A DNA stretch of 64,000 nucleotides. Source: Perkinsus olseni (Eukaryota; Perkinsozoa; Perkinsida; Perkinsidae). A program made the position numbers and the translations under genes. The notes under the pieces were generated by a model that saw only the letters and a program-made list of their open reading frames with translations, made no database searches and was not told where the DNA came from. Shown here in pieces: positions 44,070 to 53,349 of the stretch. Every line of letters begins with the position of its first letter. Position 1 is the stretch's first letter. The stretch lies in the NCBI GenBank assembly GCA_013115135.1, contig JABANP010000107.1, positions 1-64,000 of the forward strand, in the 5' to 3' direction.

Positions 44070-46103
44070 ATGTTCTTCGGCAGTGGTGGCATGTTCGGTG
44101 AGGATTTTGGCGGCGGCCGAGGTCCCGGAGGGCCTTCGAAAAAGGCTGACACGCAGAAGCTCTATGACGTTCTTGGGGTTGGCAAGAACGCCAGTTCGTC
44201 GGACATTAAGAAAGCGTGAGTCGAAGAGGTATCTTTTGGGTCTGTGGAAAGCCAGCTTCAACCTTAGATACCGAAAGTTGGCGATGCAACACCATCCTGA
44301 TAAGGGAGGGGATGAGGAGCAGTTCAAGCTGATCACGAAAGCATACGAGATTCTTAGCGATGATGAGAAACGGAGAAGATACGATCAGTTTGGAGAGGAG
44401 GGAGTCGATTCTGACGGTAAGAACACGGGCCTACGTCTTGCAAAGTTCCATGCGTTCCGATTTAGGTGGTATGGCCCACGCAACTGATATTTTCGACATG
44501 ATGTTCGGCGGTGGCGGTAGACGAGGAGGGGGAGGAGGTCGGCGTAGAGGCGATGACGTCCAGCACATTTTGGAGGTGCCCTTGAAGCAACTCTACACTG
44601 GGGCTACTCGGAAGCTGATGATTAACCGAGTGGTGGTCGACAAGGACGTACCGGTTACCACTTGTAACGCGTGTGATGGCCAAGGGGCTACAGTGAAGGT
44701 CATCAGGATGGGACCGATGATTCAACAGGTGGGCTCGGGTTTAACCGACGATCTCACCAGCTTCCCTCCGCTGATTATAGTCGTCGAGGATATTCTAGGA
44801 TTCGACGGGTCCTTCTAGCCGTACTGTGACGGGGATTGCTAGTGTTGAACAGAATGCTTCTCGCGAATTGCCGAACGAGCTCTGGGTGCTACGCGGTGTG
44901 GTGACCATGCTGGGGACAGCGTGCATCGCGATACGCTCACTGAAGTCCAAGTTGTCATTTTTGTCTTTCCACTGGCGGAAAAATCGCAGTTCACTCGTCA
45001 TGGATGAGGCTCTAGCGAACGAGGAGTAGGAGGGTCGATGGATTTCCTTATGCGACCCCTGGAGGATTTTGGGTAGAAAAACAGAAACGCCGAACGTTTC
45101 TTCCCCGCAGTTTATCGGTTGTATTGCAATTTTTCCCTGTATATAGCTGACAAGTAACAGGCCCCGCGTCACTATGAATGACCTCGCTGGGTTAGTGCCG
45201 AGAGGTCCTCTCGCAGCCTCTTCGGTGCTACCAGGATTTTCGGTGGCGACGCGCAAGGGGAGAAGAAGAATTTCTTCATTGTTTGGGTTGCGTGGTGCGC
45301 TACGAGGCTTAGTAGAATTATATATTTTGGATTTTTGTTACGGTATTGGTATCTTGAGCTCACCCTTGCCAGATACAGGGCTATAGCATTCAGCATCGTT
45401 CTGATGTCAGTTACAATCACCTTGCCGCCAGTGTCAAGGACAAGGTCAGAGTTTCAAAACGAAACGAAGCAAGGAGATGGTGGAGGTCCACATCGAGAAG
45501 GGCATGAAGCACGGTCAACGCATCCCCTTCCGTGGGATGGCCGATGAGAACAGCCCGGGGGTAGAGCCTGGCGATCTGATCATCGTATTGAAGCAGAAGG
45601 AAGATGATAGTGGCTTCACTAGGAAGGGCAATGACCTCTTCATCCGGCGTACGGTTACCCTGCTGGAGGCCCTCACTGGGTTACACTACGGTACTCACGC
45701 ATTTGGACGACCGGAAGCTGATAATTCGGTCGAAGCCTGGGGATATTATCAGGCCTATCGATATGACGTCAGAAAAGCATTTTTTGAAGGCTATTAAGGG
45801 GAGAGGGGATGCCGACGCACAAGAACCCGTTCGTGTATGGTAATTTATTTTTGATACTGGACATAGCCTTCCCGGAAAGTCTGTCGGAGGAGGCGATGGC
45901 GAGGTTGAGAGAGGTACTCCCGGCGCCGAAAGATTCTCCGAGAATTACGAAGAAGATGGAGAAAAGAATATGAGCATCATGAGCTCACCGATATGGATCC
46001 CAGCGTGAGTGCTCGGATGGGCGCGGAGACGAGTGGCGGCGAGGCCTACGATGAGGATGAGGAGGGACCGAGAGGGCCGAGTGTGGCCTGTGCTCAACAG
46101 TAG
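44070..46103 (+). CDS. second type I DnaJ paralogue with three +1 frame breaks
   Basis: Exons 44070-44215, 44268-44416, 44466-44728 and 45411-46103 share intron positions 1 and 2 with the first DnaJ gene and the same 149-nt second exon. J domain with HPD, zinc repeats CNACDGQG and CRQCQGQG (again only two), beta domains and a terminal CAQQ are present. The last exon needs three single-base skips to follow its paralogue: near 45678-45683 (GGG-T-TAC), 45798-45805 (GGG-A-GAG) and 45961-45967 (AAA-A-GAA). The three together return to the original frame and the correct stop. Between them the protein stays highly similar. Intron 3 (44729-45410, 682 nt) is far longer than the other introns. It is either a very young pseudogene, mis-assembled, or recoded. 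Confidence 0.85.
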
Positions 46104-46271
46104 TTCCTCGAGGGAGACACACCCAAGACACTAGCTGCTACTACTCCTACTGGTCATTACCATCAATATTGCTGTCCTATCTATTAGTACCCCCTTTTTA
46201 TTGTCATCATCATGATCGGAGCCGCGTTGTAGTAGTTATGGTAGGCGGGCTGCTTATCAGGCTTGTTATTT

Positions 46272-47044
46272 ATGATATCCAATTCGATACACGCGCTGCG
46301 AGGGGTGCTGGTTCCGTCGATGGTCCGAGCTTCGATGCTACGGCCTGTTGGAAGCTTCCTCGCAAGGTCGCCGCCGTGTGGGAGATTTTTCTCAAGTGAG
46401 CTGCTTCGCTCCGCTAGATTTCTAACGCGCTGCTCTGGCGATTCTTTATTCTTTCCGAACCTCAGTCGGTCGGGTGCTTCGTCCGTACCGTTTCGTGTGG
46501 TAGGCGAGACGATGAAGCCAGGAGGGACGGAGGAGGTCGTCGGGAAGGCCAGCAAGGAGGGTGGACCGGACCTAGTCTATGAAGGCCCGTCCGTACAGGG
46601 CGTTCTGAAGGACTCTGAGAAGAAGTTTTACATGGGTGGGCTGGTTGCTGCGGAGTGGATTCTTCCCGGTACTGCCACGATCAGGCCTCGGTATGGAGTG
46701 TTGTGGTATCGCCTCTTATACGGTGATGTGGGCGGAGACCATCAATCCTGGGGGTGAGAGGCGAGAGGCTCTCCCCGGAGGAAAGATATTTTCGTTTAGC
46801 GACGGCGATGCTGTTGTTTCTGCTCTGCACGCAGCTGGCCTTCTCTGTGAAGTCTCAAAGCTTGCTTGAGTAATAGCACGACCCTGGAGAGGGGTAGGAA
46901 TCTTCGCTGTGCGTTAGATACGCTGCTATGGTCAAGAACGTCACACGCATGTACGCGCAGAAGCTGCCGGAAGGGAGTTCCACCACCTACGGCAAGGCGT
47001 GGAGGCTCTTTATTGAGACTGATGGGATGAAACGTACTGCATAG
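46272..47044 (+). CDS. hypothetical mitochondrial-targeted membrane protein
   Basis: From the ATG at 46272 the N-terminus is Arg/Ser-rich without acids (MLRPVGSFLARSPPCGRFFS), a mitochondrial presequence type. Intron 46396-46503 joins TTC-TCA-A to GC-GAG to give SSETMKPGG. Next come VYEGPSVQGVLKDSEKKFYM and a hydrophobic stretch that reads continuously (LVAAEWILPGTATI then GLGMECCGIASYTVMWAE) only with a +1 skip at 46680-46686 (ATC-A-GGC) or a 16-nt intron. The C-terminus (KAWRLFIETDGMKRTA) ends at 47044 after an intron near 46897-46935 that carries GAATCTTCGCTGTGCG. I do not recognise the family; TMEM70/TMEM186-like proteins have a similar layout. Confidence 0.5.
46403..46414 (+). repeat. 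12-mer GCTTCGCTCCGC (one of eight exact copies)
   Basis: Exact copies lie at 5400, 18148, 19887, 36120, 43937 and 46403 (plus), and at 20699 and 42082 (minus). Chance expectation in 64 kb is far below one. At 46403 and 5400 it follows a GTGAG donor within a few bases, at 19887 it ends one base before the acceptor AG, and at 36120 it lies inside a cyclophilin intron; one copy (20699) is inside an open frame. Confidence 0.9.
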
Positions 47045-47197
47045 GGCCGATGTAAAAAGCGCGCGCCCGGATTATTGTTCATGGCCAGGCCGAATTGATC
47101 TGGAGCCACGCGGGTCCTTGCCTCGCGGGGATGCGGCAGCAGGGAGGGTAGGGGGTGATCGGCCTGCTGGGGCGTATCTTTCGACTGTGTCTTAGGT

Positions 47198-47961
47198 CAG
47201 CTTCGACCAGCTCGTCCGCCTAGGGGCATTGGAGTTCGATGTTGATGCCAAGGGAGCTGTCGTTCATGATAAGGACACCCTGGATGGTCTGGCGCCCTCT
47301 ATTTTCACTAGGCGGGGCGAGCAGCGATACACAGCTAGTGACTCGGAGTTGGTCATCACCCAGGAGGAGGTGGAGACTACTCGGACCATCGACGCCTCGT
47401 TCGTGCCCCAACGTCCGTCTTTCCGAACTCACTACAAAGCAGCTGGAGGAAGCTTTGGTGGGCCTCCTCTCCCTCAGCCGCGTCACGACGTCACAGTTGG
47501 CTTTCTCAGGCCAAACGACCGGGGGCGTTGGGAGGGCAGAACATCAAGGCAGTACCGTCGCGGATTGTAGGCTGGCCGGGCGCTACAACAAGGGGACAGT
47601 TTTTGTGTCGTGGGTCAGTTGTTGAACAAGGCCTCGGATACTCTCTTCTACGGAGGGGCCTTTATCCTGGGAGGCGCTGTCCTGCTTGGACTCTTCGGCG
47701 GCAGCACTGAGGAGTACCTGAAGAGAGCTGAGGATGAGCATAATAGGATGATGTATTATTGGCCACGTCCGGCGAGTGGAAAGACCGGGGCCTTGGATCA
47801 GGTCTGGCAGGATGATGACGCCCTTCCCGCAGCAGCCCCAGCAGTACTATGGCGGCTACGGTGCCCCTCCTCCATCGCCGCAGCAACAGCAGTACTACGG
47901 CGGGTACGCCCCTCCGCCGCCGCCACAGGGAGGGCCATACCCCTCTGGAGGGCAGTACTGA
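47198..47961 (+). CDS. hypothetical membrane protein with Pro/Gln/Tyr-rich tail
   Basis: An exon from 47198 encodes SFDQLVRLGALEFDVDAKGA and EEVETTRTIDASFVPQRPSF. A second coding block from about 47607 gives one membrane segment (TLFYGGAFILGGAVLLGLFG) followed by EEYLKRAEDEHNRMMYYWPR. A third block gives a low-complexity tail (FPQQPQQYYGGYGAPPPSPQ) ending at 47961. Exact introns (about 47500-47606 and 47783-47818) are not resolved, nor is the start. The tail resembles prion-like or UBX-type P/Q/Y/G tails. I recognise no family. Confidence 0.5.
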
Positions 47962-48097
47962 AGAGACTTTTCTTGGCTGTTGTGATACTTGTGATGGCGT
48001 TGAGAGTTTCTAAAGCCACTCAAGTGTTGACGTTTCCTTTTTACCCCGTCCACCCTTGCCGCATGCCCTTCAGTCTCGCTGGTCCACCTCTCGTCAA

Positions 48098-48997
48098 ATG
48101 GCAAAGCCGATCGTTCGGTACTACCTAACGCTGTATAACACAGTCCAAGGGCTGGGATGGGCCTACATCCTCCACGCTACTCTCGGTAGCCCTCTGTTCA
48201 CAGTCAGTCCAAAGGTTCTCACCGCCATGTAAGATACGTTGCGCACAGCGAAGATTTTCCCTCAGTGTCATCGTCATTTCATAGGTATCTTTTCCAGGGC
48301 CTGGCGGTCCTGGAGGTGCTCAACGCAGCGGCAGGAATCGTGAGATCTAACCTCCTTACGACAATAGTCCAAGTAAGTCACAGCTAGAGGTGTCAGAAAA
48401 GCTCCAGCCCCCTTCCAGGTCTTCTTCAGAGACCAAGTACTCTACCTCCTTTACCGCTGTCATAGTGCCGGTATCGAGTCTCATGGCCTCCTTCCGATGG
48501 CGCTTGCCTGGTCACTGGCCGAAACCATTAGGTCCTCGCCGGGCCCTCATCTACGCGATAATACAGCTGCCTCCTAGGTACCCCTACTTAGCGCTGCACA
48601 TGAGCAGGAGGGCGCCTCCAGCTCTCACTTGGTTGCGTTACTCGTGAGTCGGCGTCGTTCGTCAGCCTGCGTTGTAGTGGTAGTAGCAGATCCTTCCTCG
48701 TCCTCTACCCACTGGGAGTGTACGGTGAGATGAGGGTCATCTACGACGTCTTGCCTGTAGTGGAGAGAGATCACATCCTGTCCGTGGCGATGCCTAACGC
48801 CTTCAACTTCTCCTTCAACTATGCTGCATTCCTCAAGGTAAAAACGAAAGATACCTCAGCGCACCGCGAAGATTTTCGTCCTTTCCACTGGCGTTCAGTT
48901 TCTCCTCTTCTTGTACCCCCTTGGCCTCCTCCTGCAGTACAAGCATATGCTTCGTCAAAGGGCCAGGCACCTGGGCACCCCCGCCAAACGTCACTAG
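48098..48997 (+). CDS. very-long-chain 3-hydroxyacyl-CoA dehydratase (HACD/PHS1)
   Basis: HACD/Phs1 catalyses the third step of fatty-acid elongation in the ER. Six exons (48098-48228, 48285-48372, 48419-48531, 48578-48643, 48690-48837, 48899-48997) give 214 residues, with introns of 56, 46, 46, 46 and 61 nt, all in matching phase. Multi-pass sequence with YLTLYNTVQGLGWAYILHA, YLFQGLAVLEVLNAAAGIV, LVLYPLGVYGEMRVIYDVLP and LLFLYPLGLLLQYKHMLRQR matches the family, including the conserved Tyr and Glu of the YPLGxxxE active-site helix. Introns 1 and 5 both hold the AAGATAC...GCGAAGATTTTC repeat. Tandem with a paralogue 180 bp downstream. Confidence 0.92.
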
Positions 48998-49176
48998 CCC
49001 CGCTGGGTAGTAGTACCTGGACAGTGTTTTGAGTTGACCAGCAGCCTGGATGAGTCCCTGTATGGCAGCATGGCGTGTGTAAGACGTCTCTGGAAAGAAA
49101 GGGTGGTGCTTCGGCTGGTCGCTGGTGGGTGCTATCCCTGCCTTAGTTAAATAGTTGTTGTTTTTGTGAAGAAGCC

Positions 49177-50393
49177 ATGGGGTCCCTGTCCCACTCCTAC
49201 CTAATCTTCTACAACCTCGTCCAGACTCTAGGATGGAGCTACATCCTCTTCGAAGCTCTTGTCGGTCCTTTGCCGGCTCTCAGCGAGAAGGTCATCGACC
49301 CACTGTAGGCAGGGGTGCTGAAGGTCTTCTTTCTCATGGATTCTTTGTTAGGTACTTTTTCCAAGGTCTGGCTGTGCTGGAGATTTTACACTCTGTTTTC
49401 GGACTAGTGAGGGCAAACCCTGTCATCACTACCATACAGGTAGTAGGCTCAGTATTCACCGCTCTCATCAATTTTATGCTACTTTTGCGACTATAATGTA
49501 TTCGTGCGATTTCTCCCGTTGAATACCATATTTTCCTATAATCACGCTCATATCTCATTGAATAGACTGACCAGCCAGCGAGATGATCCAGTGGTGAGTT
49601 CAGAGGGCCTCGACCCTATTTGAACTAGAGGAGAGCCGTTCCCTTGCTGGCATTAGTATTTTCAAAGTAATATCTCCATTGTTCATGACTCGCTGATAAG
49701 TTCTTAGAGAACGATTGACGCCTAACGGACTTCGGAATTGGAAATAGCTCCTTCAAAAATCCCCAGCCGACTCATCCTCCATCGTTCGGTTGCCGTTGCA
49801 CCACCACCGTCACCCTGTAGGTTTACTCCAGAGTCCAGCTCATCTACCTGCACTACCGTTGCCGGGAGGTAGCTGATCACAGCCCCGGCCTCCTCCCCAT
49901 GGTCATCGCCTGGTCCGTCACCGAGGTTGTGAGGTAGCTCTCCTAGCCTTTACTATCATCGTGCTGCATCGTGCTCTTTCGCAGGTATTCCTACCTAGGT
50001 CTGCATATGTCAATCGGAGCTCCGAGTTTTCTCAAGTGGCTGCGTTACACGTAAAAGACTGTTCGTCGCCTTCCCTTCGCTGATTCCATCTCGTCAGGCT
50101 CTTCCTCGTCCTCTACCCTCTGGGAGTGTACGGTGAGATGAGGGTCATCTACGACGTCTTGCCGGTGGTGGAGAGAGATCACATCCTGTCCGTGGCGATG
50201 CCCAACGCCTTCAACTTCTCCTTCAACTTTGCTGCATTCCTCAAGGTAAGATCAGCCGGTCGCCACTGCCTCCTTGTCACGCTCGGTTCAGTTCCTTCTG
50301 GCCATCTACCTGCCCGGTCTTTACGTGCAGTACACTCATATGCTGCATCAGAGGAAGAAGCAGCTCGGTGGCGCCGCCAAGAAGACTCAGTAA
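49177..50393 (+). CDS. HACD/PHS1 paralogue
   Basis: Six exons at 49177-49304, 49352-49439, 49821-49933, 49985-50050, 50098-50245 and 50292-50393 reproduce the neighbour's gene structure (exons 2-5 are 88, 113, 66 and 148 nt in both). The product has SYLIFYNLVQTLGWSYILFE, YFFQGLAVLEILHSVFGLV, LLPMVIAWSVTEVVR and the YPLGVYGEM active-site segment. It ends KKTQ, a dilysine ER-retrieval signal. Intron 2 is 381 nt versus 46 in the paralogue. Exon 5 is nearly identical in DNA to exon 5 of the paralogue while exons 1-3 and 6 are diverged. Confidence 0.92.
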
Positions 50394-50723
50394 ATTTTCC
50401 GCTATTATTTAGCGTGTTAGTTTGGCAGATTATTGAAAGTACACACCCTCAGATGAATCCTTACCGCCCTAGAGCGTTGATAAGGGAAGGACACGGCGAG
50501 TTGCGTTTACAGTAGAACCCGTGAAAACCCGAATGTTATTGAGGGGATCGACGAGGAGCATCTGAACACGCATACCGCTCCAAACGCTAATCATTGCAGC
50601 GAATGTTAAGAGGCGAAGTCTTCTGATGAATGCTAACAGCGGCACCGATTGTCAACTGGCAACTCAATGCAAGATGGGAATCAGAAACCAAAAGGAAGAA
50701 GGCAATCGTTTTGTACAGACACT
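50394..50723. other. convergent 3' spacer
   Basis: This is the spacer between the plus-strand HACD paralogue and the minus-strand TilS-like gene. No gene or repeat seen. Confidence 0.5.
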
Positions 50724-52173
50724 TCAGTCGAGTAATTTGACGACCTCTTGCCGACGGTCTTTGACAGTGTTATTTTTCTTGTCAATAACGTAGAGTAGCA
50801 TCACTTCCCGGCTGCCGTCCGATACGAACCCGAGAGTCTCAGTAAAACCACCACACCGAATGCCGGGGCTGCCAGCCTCGTGGAAGAGATGATTGAGGGC
50901 CTTCCGAGAGACCTTCTCACCGAACTTCATCTTCTCAATGCAAATGGAGACAACTCTTTTCAAAGACCACCGAGTGCCAGTCCTTTACAGGAGGTATCCG
51001 GCGAACGGCGTCCTGGTCGCGAGGCAAGGCCTGATTCCAAAGCTGGGCGACGTCGTTAATAGAAGATATCAGTTTGGGTAGGACATCCGCGAGCTCCTCA
51101 TGAGAAAAGATACGCCGCAAATCAAGGCGCCAAAAGGTCAGACAAGTGCCCTTCGATTTCGACCGTAATTCACGAGGCTCCATGACCCCACTTTCGGCGA
51201 TGGACACGACCAACTCCGCCGCCCGGGCCGACATAGCGGCGACGTCAGCGAGGAGTTGGTGCATCGCCGCAGCGTTGTGGTCACGCAGGACGGCGTCCAG
51301 GGCCCTTCGAGTGATGCCTCGGACCGACCAAGCGGGCGTGCTGTCTCTGACGTAGGGGATGTTGGCCTCGGTCGCAGTGGCAATGAAAGTGGCCTTCCTG
51401 TTGTGGATGAGAGGGCGGCAGACGATGCACCTACTGAGGCCGGGCGGGGACTCTCGGACACGATGCATCCCGTCCATGTCGCCCATGACGTGCCCTCGGC
51501 TGAGCTGCTCCAGACGATTCTCATCAACATCATCTTGGTGATGCCCAAGGACCACCACGCAGTCGTCGCCGCCAACTAGACCGTACATGCGGAATCTGAT
51601 AGCCTTCGTTTGCGTCTCGTACTCATCTCTCGTAACGCCGCTTGAAGACGTCCCCTCGGGACCGTGTGGTCGTGGCAAGTCGACGTTGAAGGCGAAGAGC
51701 TGGACTTGGCACTGCTGACAAAGCCAGGCGACAAGGTTGAGCTCTGTGCGGGCTTCCTCGAGGTTCTCTCGGTTGCCTGAGTACCCCATGTACAGGGCTC
51801 GAAGCTCCCAGTCGACGACTCTATTGTACCGCAAGGCGCTCAACAGAATGAGAGTCGATGAGGAGTCCACTCCGCCGGAAAGGGACAGGACGACCGTCCT
51901 CGACTTCGTGATGGCGAAGGCTTCTTCCAGACCAGACCTCAGTTCTGCGCACAGCGGGCTCGCCGCCAGCCTTTCGAGGGTCTCCGGGAGGTCTTGGAGG
52001 AAGTGATCGCTGTTCCGCCAACAGCGAGGGTCGAGGTAAGATACCTTCGGATACTCATGGCCGTTCAGCGGTATTTTAGCAGGCCTGGCTTCGGTGAGAC
52101 TGTGTTGTATGAACTCCTCGGCGGAAGCGTATGGCGGCGCGTTCAGAAGGTCATCTATAGCCTCACAAACCAT
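50724..52173 (-). CDS. TilS-like PP-loop ATPase (tRNA-Ile lysidine synthase family)
   Basis: The family adenylates and modifies tRNA or related substrates using a PP-loop. From the ATG at 52173 there are about 75 N-terminal residues, then TVVLSLSGGVDSSSTLILLS, the P-loop SGGVDS. VVVLGHHQDDVDENRLEQLS follows, matching the TilS H(H)xDDQxET helix, then STPAWSVRGITRRALDAVL, in place of the TilS R-N-R-(L/I)R region. The C-terminal block CIEKMKFGEKVSRKALNHLF to the stop at 50724 is in another frame. The two are joined by a possible 37-nt intron (GTGGTCTT...CATTGAG) or by a +1 skip near 50938-50975. In eukaryotes such proteins are usually organellar; no clear transit peptide is seen. Asparagine-synthase-like PP-loop proteins are the alternative. 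Confidence 0.8.
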
Positions 52174-52795
52174 GACCAACCAATTACCACATAAAACGCG
52201 TCTTGTGTGAAAAGCGCGCGCCCAGAAATAATTTTTCTTGATCGATTTGTAGAAAGTACTGTATCATTATATACGTACTTCTGCTGTCTCTGTCACAAAC
52301 CTCAATTGTAGTTCTCCGTACTCTAGTGGGTTCGATCCGTCGTGACGAGTGCAACGTGGCCCGAAATCTCTTCGCGATTTGTGGGCAGCTGAGGCTTCAT
52401 CTCATTCCAAAACGGCTGGATACGTTCTTGACCGGCCTTGCGCCACAGTGGACGCGTTGTATTAGTTGCTCTCAGGGCTTCAGGAGTGATGTTGTCTAGC
52501 TGTACTAGGGAGACGCTCAAAGTCATCACAACGGCGGGTTTGTGCGGCCCCCTCGTCGTGGACGGAACTTGCAAACGACTCATCTATTTCCGTACAATTG
52601 ATCTCTCATCCATGCTGTTCGTCACCGAGTTCCCCTCTGTAGTATGGGCGTTCTTTTCGTCGTTAACAGTTCAATCGAGAGCCTTCGAGGTCGAAGTACC
52701 TCCTCTGGAGTAGATGTTCCGCAGCGAGTCTTGATGGCTGCTTTCAGGGTTGCTTTTATTCGCGTGGCTATCGTGCCTCCCGAGAGGACGGTTTG
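52174..52795. other. spacer with GC element
   Basis: AGCGCGCGCCC lies at 52213. A minus frame 52323-52583 (MSRLQVPSTTRGPHKPAVVM) could be a small gene, but nothing supports it beyond being open. TGGGTTCGATCCG at 52326 resembles a B box without a tRNA around it. Confidence 0.35.
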
Positions 52796-53342
52796 ATGAG
52801 TAGTCCTTCAAACGCCCTTAATTCGGACGGCCGGTCGGACGCTCAGAAGGACTCCACCTCTTCCACAACGACGGCAGCGGCAGCTGTGAAGGACGCTGGT
52901 GCTTCTACGCAGCATTCGCCACCACCGCAGCAGGGCTGTGATTTCGGCCGACCTCAACTGCAGCAGCAGGCGACCTCGTCGACTGACACGACAGCGACGA
53001 CGCAAAACCATCCGCACCAAGAGGCCACATTCACGAGATTACCGTCAGCAGGGGTTGAACCCGGGACCGATCCCTTAGTAAGCTTATATCCTAACGTCGG
53101 AGCTAAGTAGGCGTATGCTTCTGCTGCTCAGTATCTTCTGGACCAAACACTACAGCAGCTCGTCGGGCTTCTCGGAGTTCTTAGCAGAGAACGGCAGACT
53201 TTAATATTACAACGGCGGGAACTGCAAGGAGAATGGAAGAAGGTGAGAGTCTTCACACGCGTTCTCCGCCAGATTTTCCACGAAGGAATCTTTGGTCGAC
53301 CATGGTACGCGGCGGAAAATGTTCGTACTATACGACACTTGA
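52796..53342 (+). CDS. hypothetical Ser/Thr/Gln-rich protein with coiled coil
   Basis: Exon 1 (52796-53077) is low-complexity (STSSTTTAAAAVKDAGASTQ; QLQQQATSSTDTTATTQNHP). A 33-nt intron (53078-53110, donor GTAAGC, CTAAC branch-like word) joins to AYASAAQYLLDQTLQQLVGL and ERQTLILQRRELQGEWKK, an amphipathic helix. Intron 53243-53285 (43 nt) contains TTCTCCGCCAGATTTTCC, and the frame ends DHGTRRKMFVLYDT at 53342. Function unknown. A minus-strand frame overlaps the 3' part. Confidence 0.5.
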
Positions 53343-53349
53343 CCCAATC

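Noticed and set aside
52323..52583. Small minus-strand gene upstream of the TilS-like gene
   Set aside because: An open frame with an ATG but no motif, no intron evidence and a competing plus-strand frame; left unannotated.
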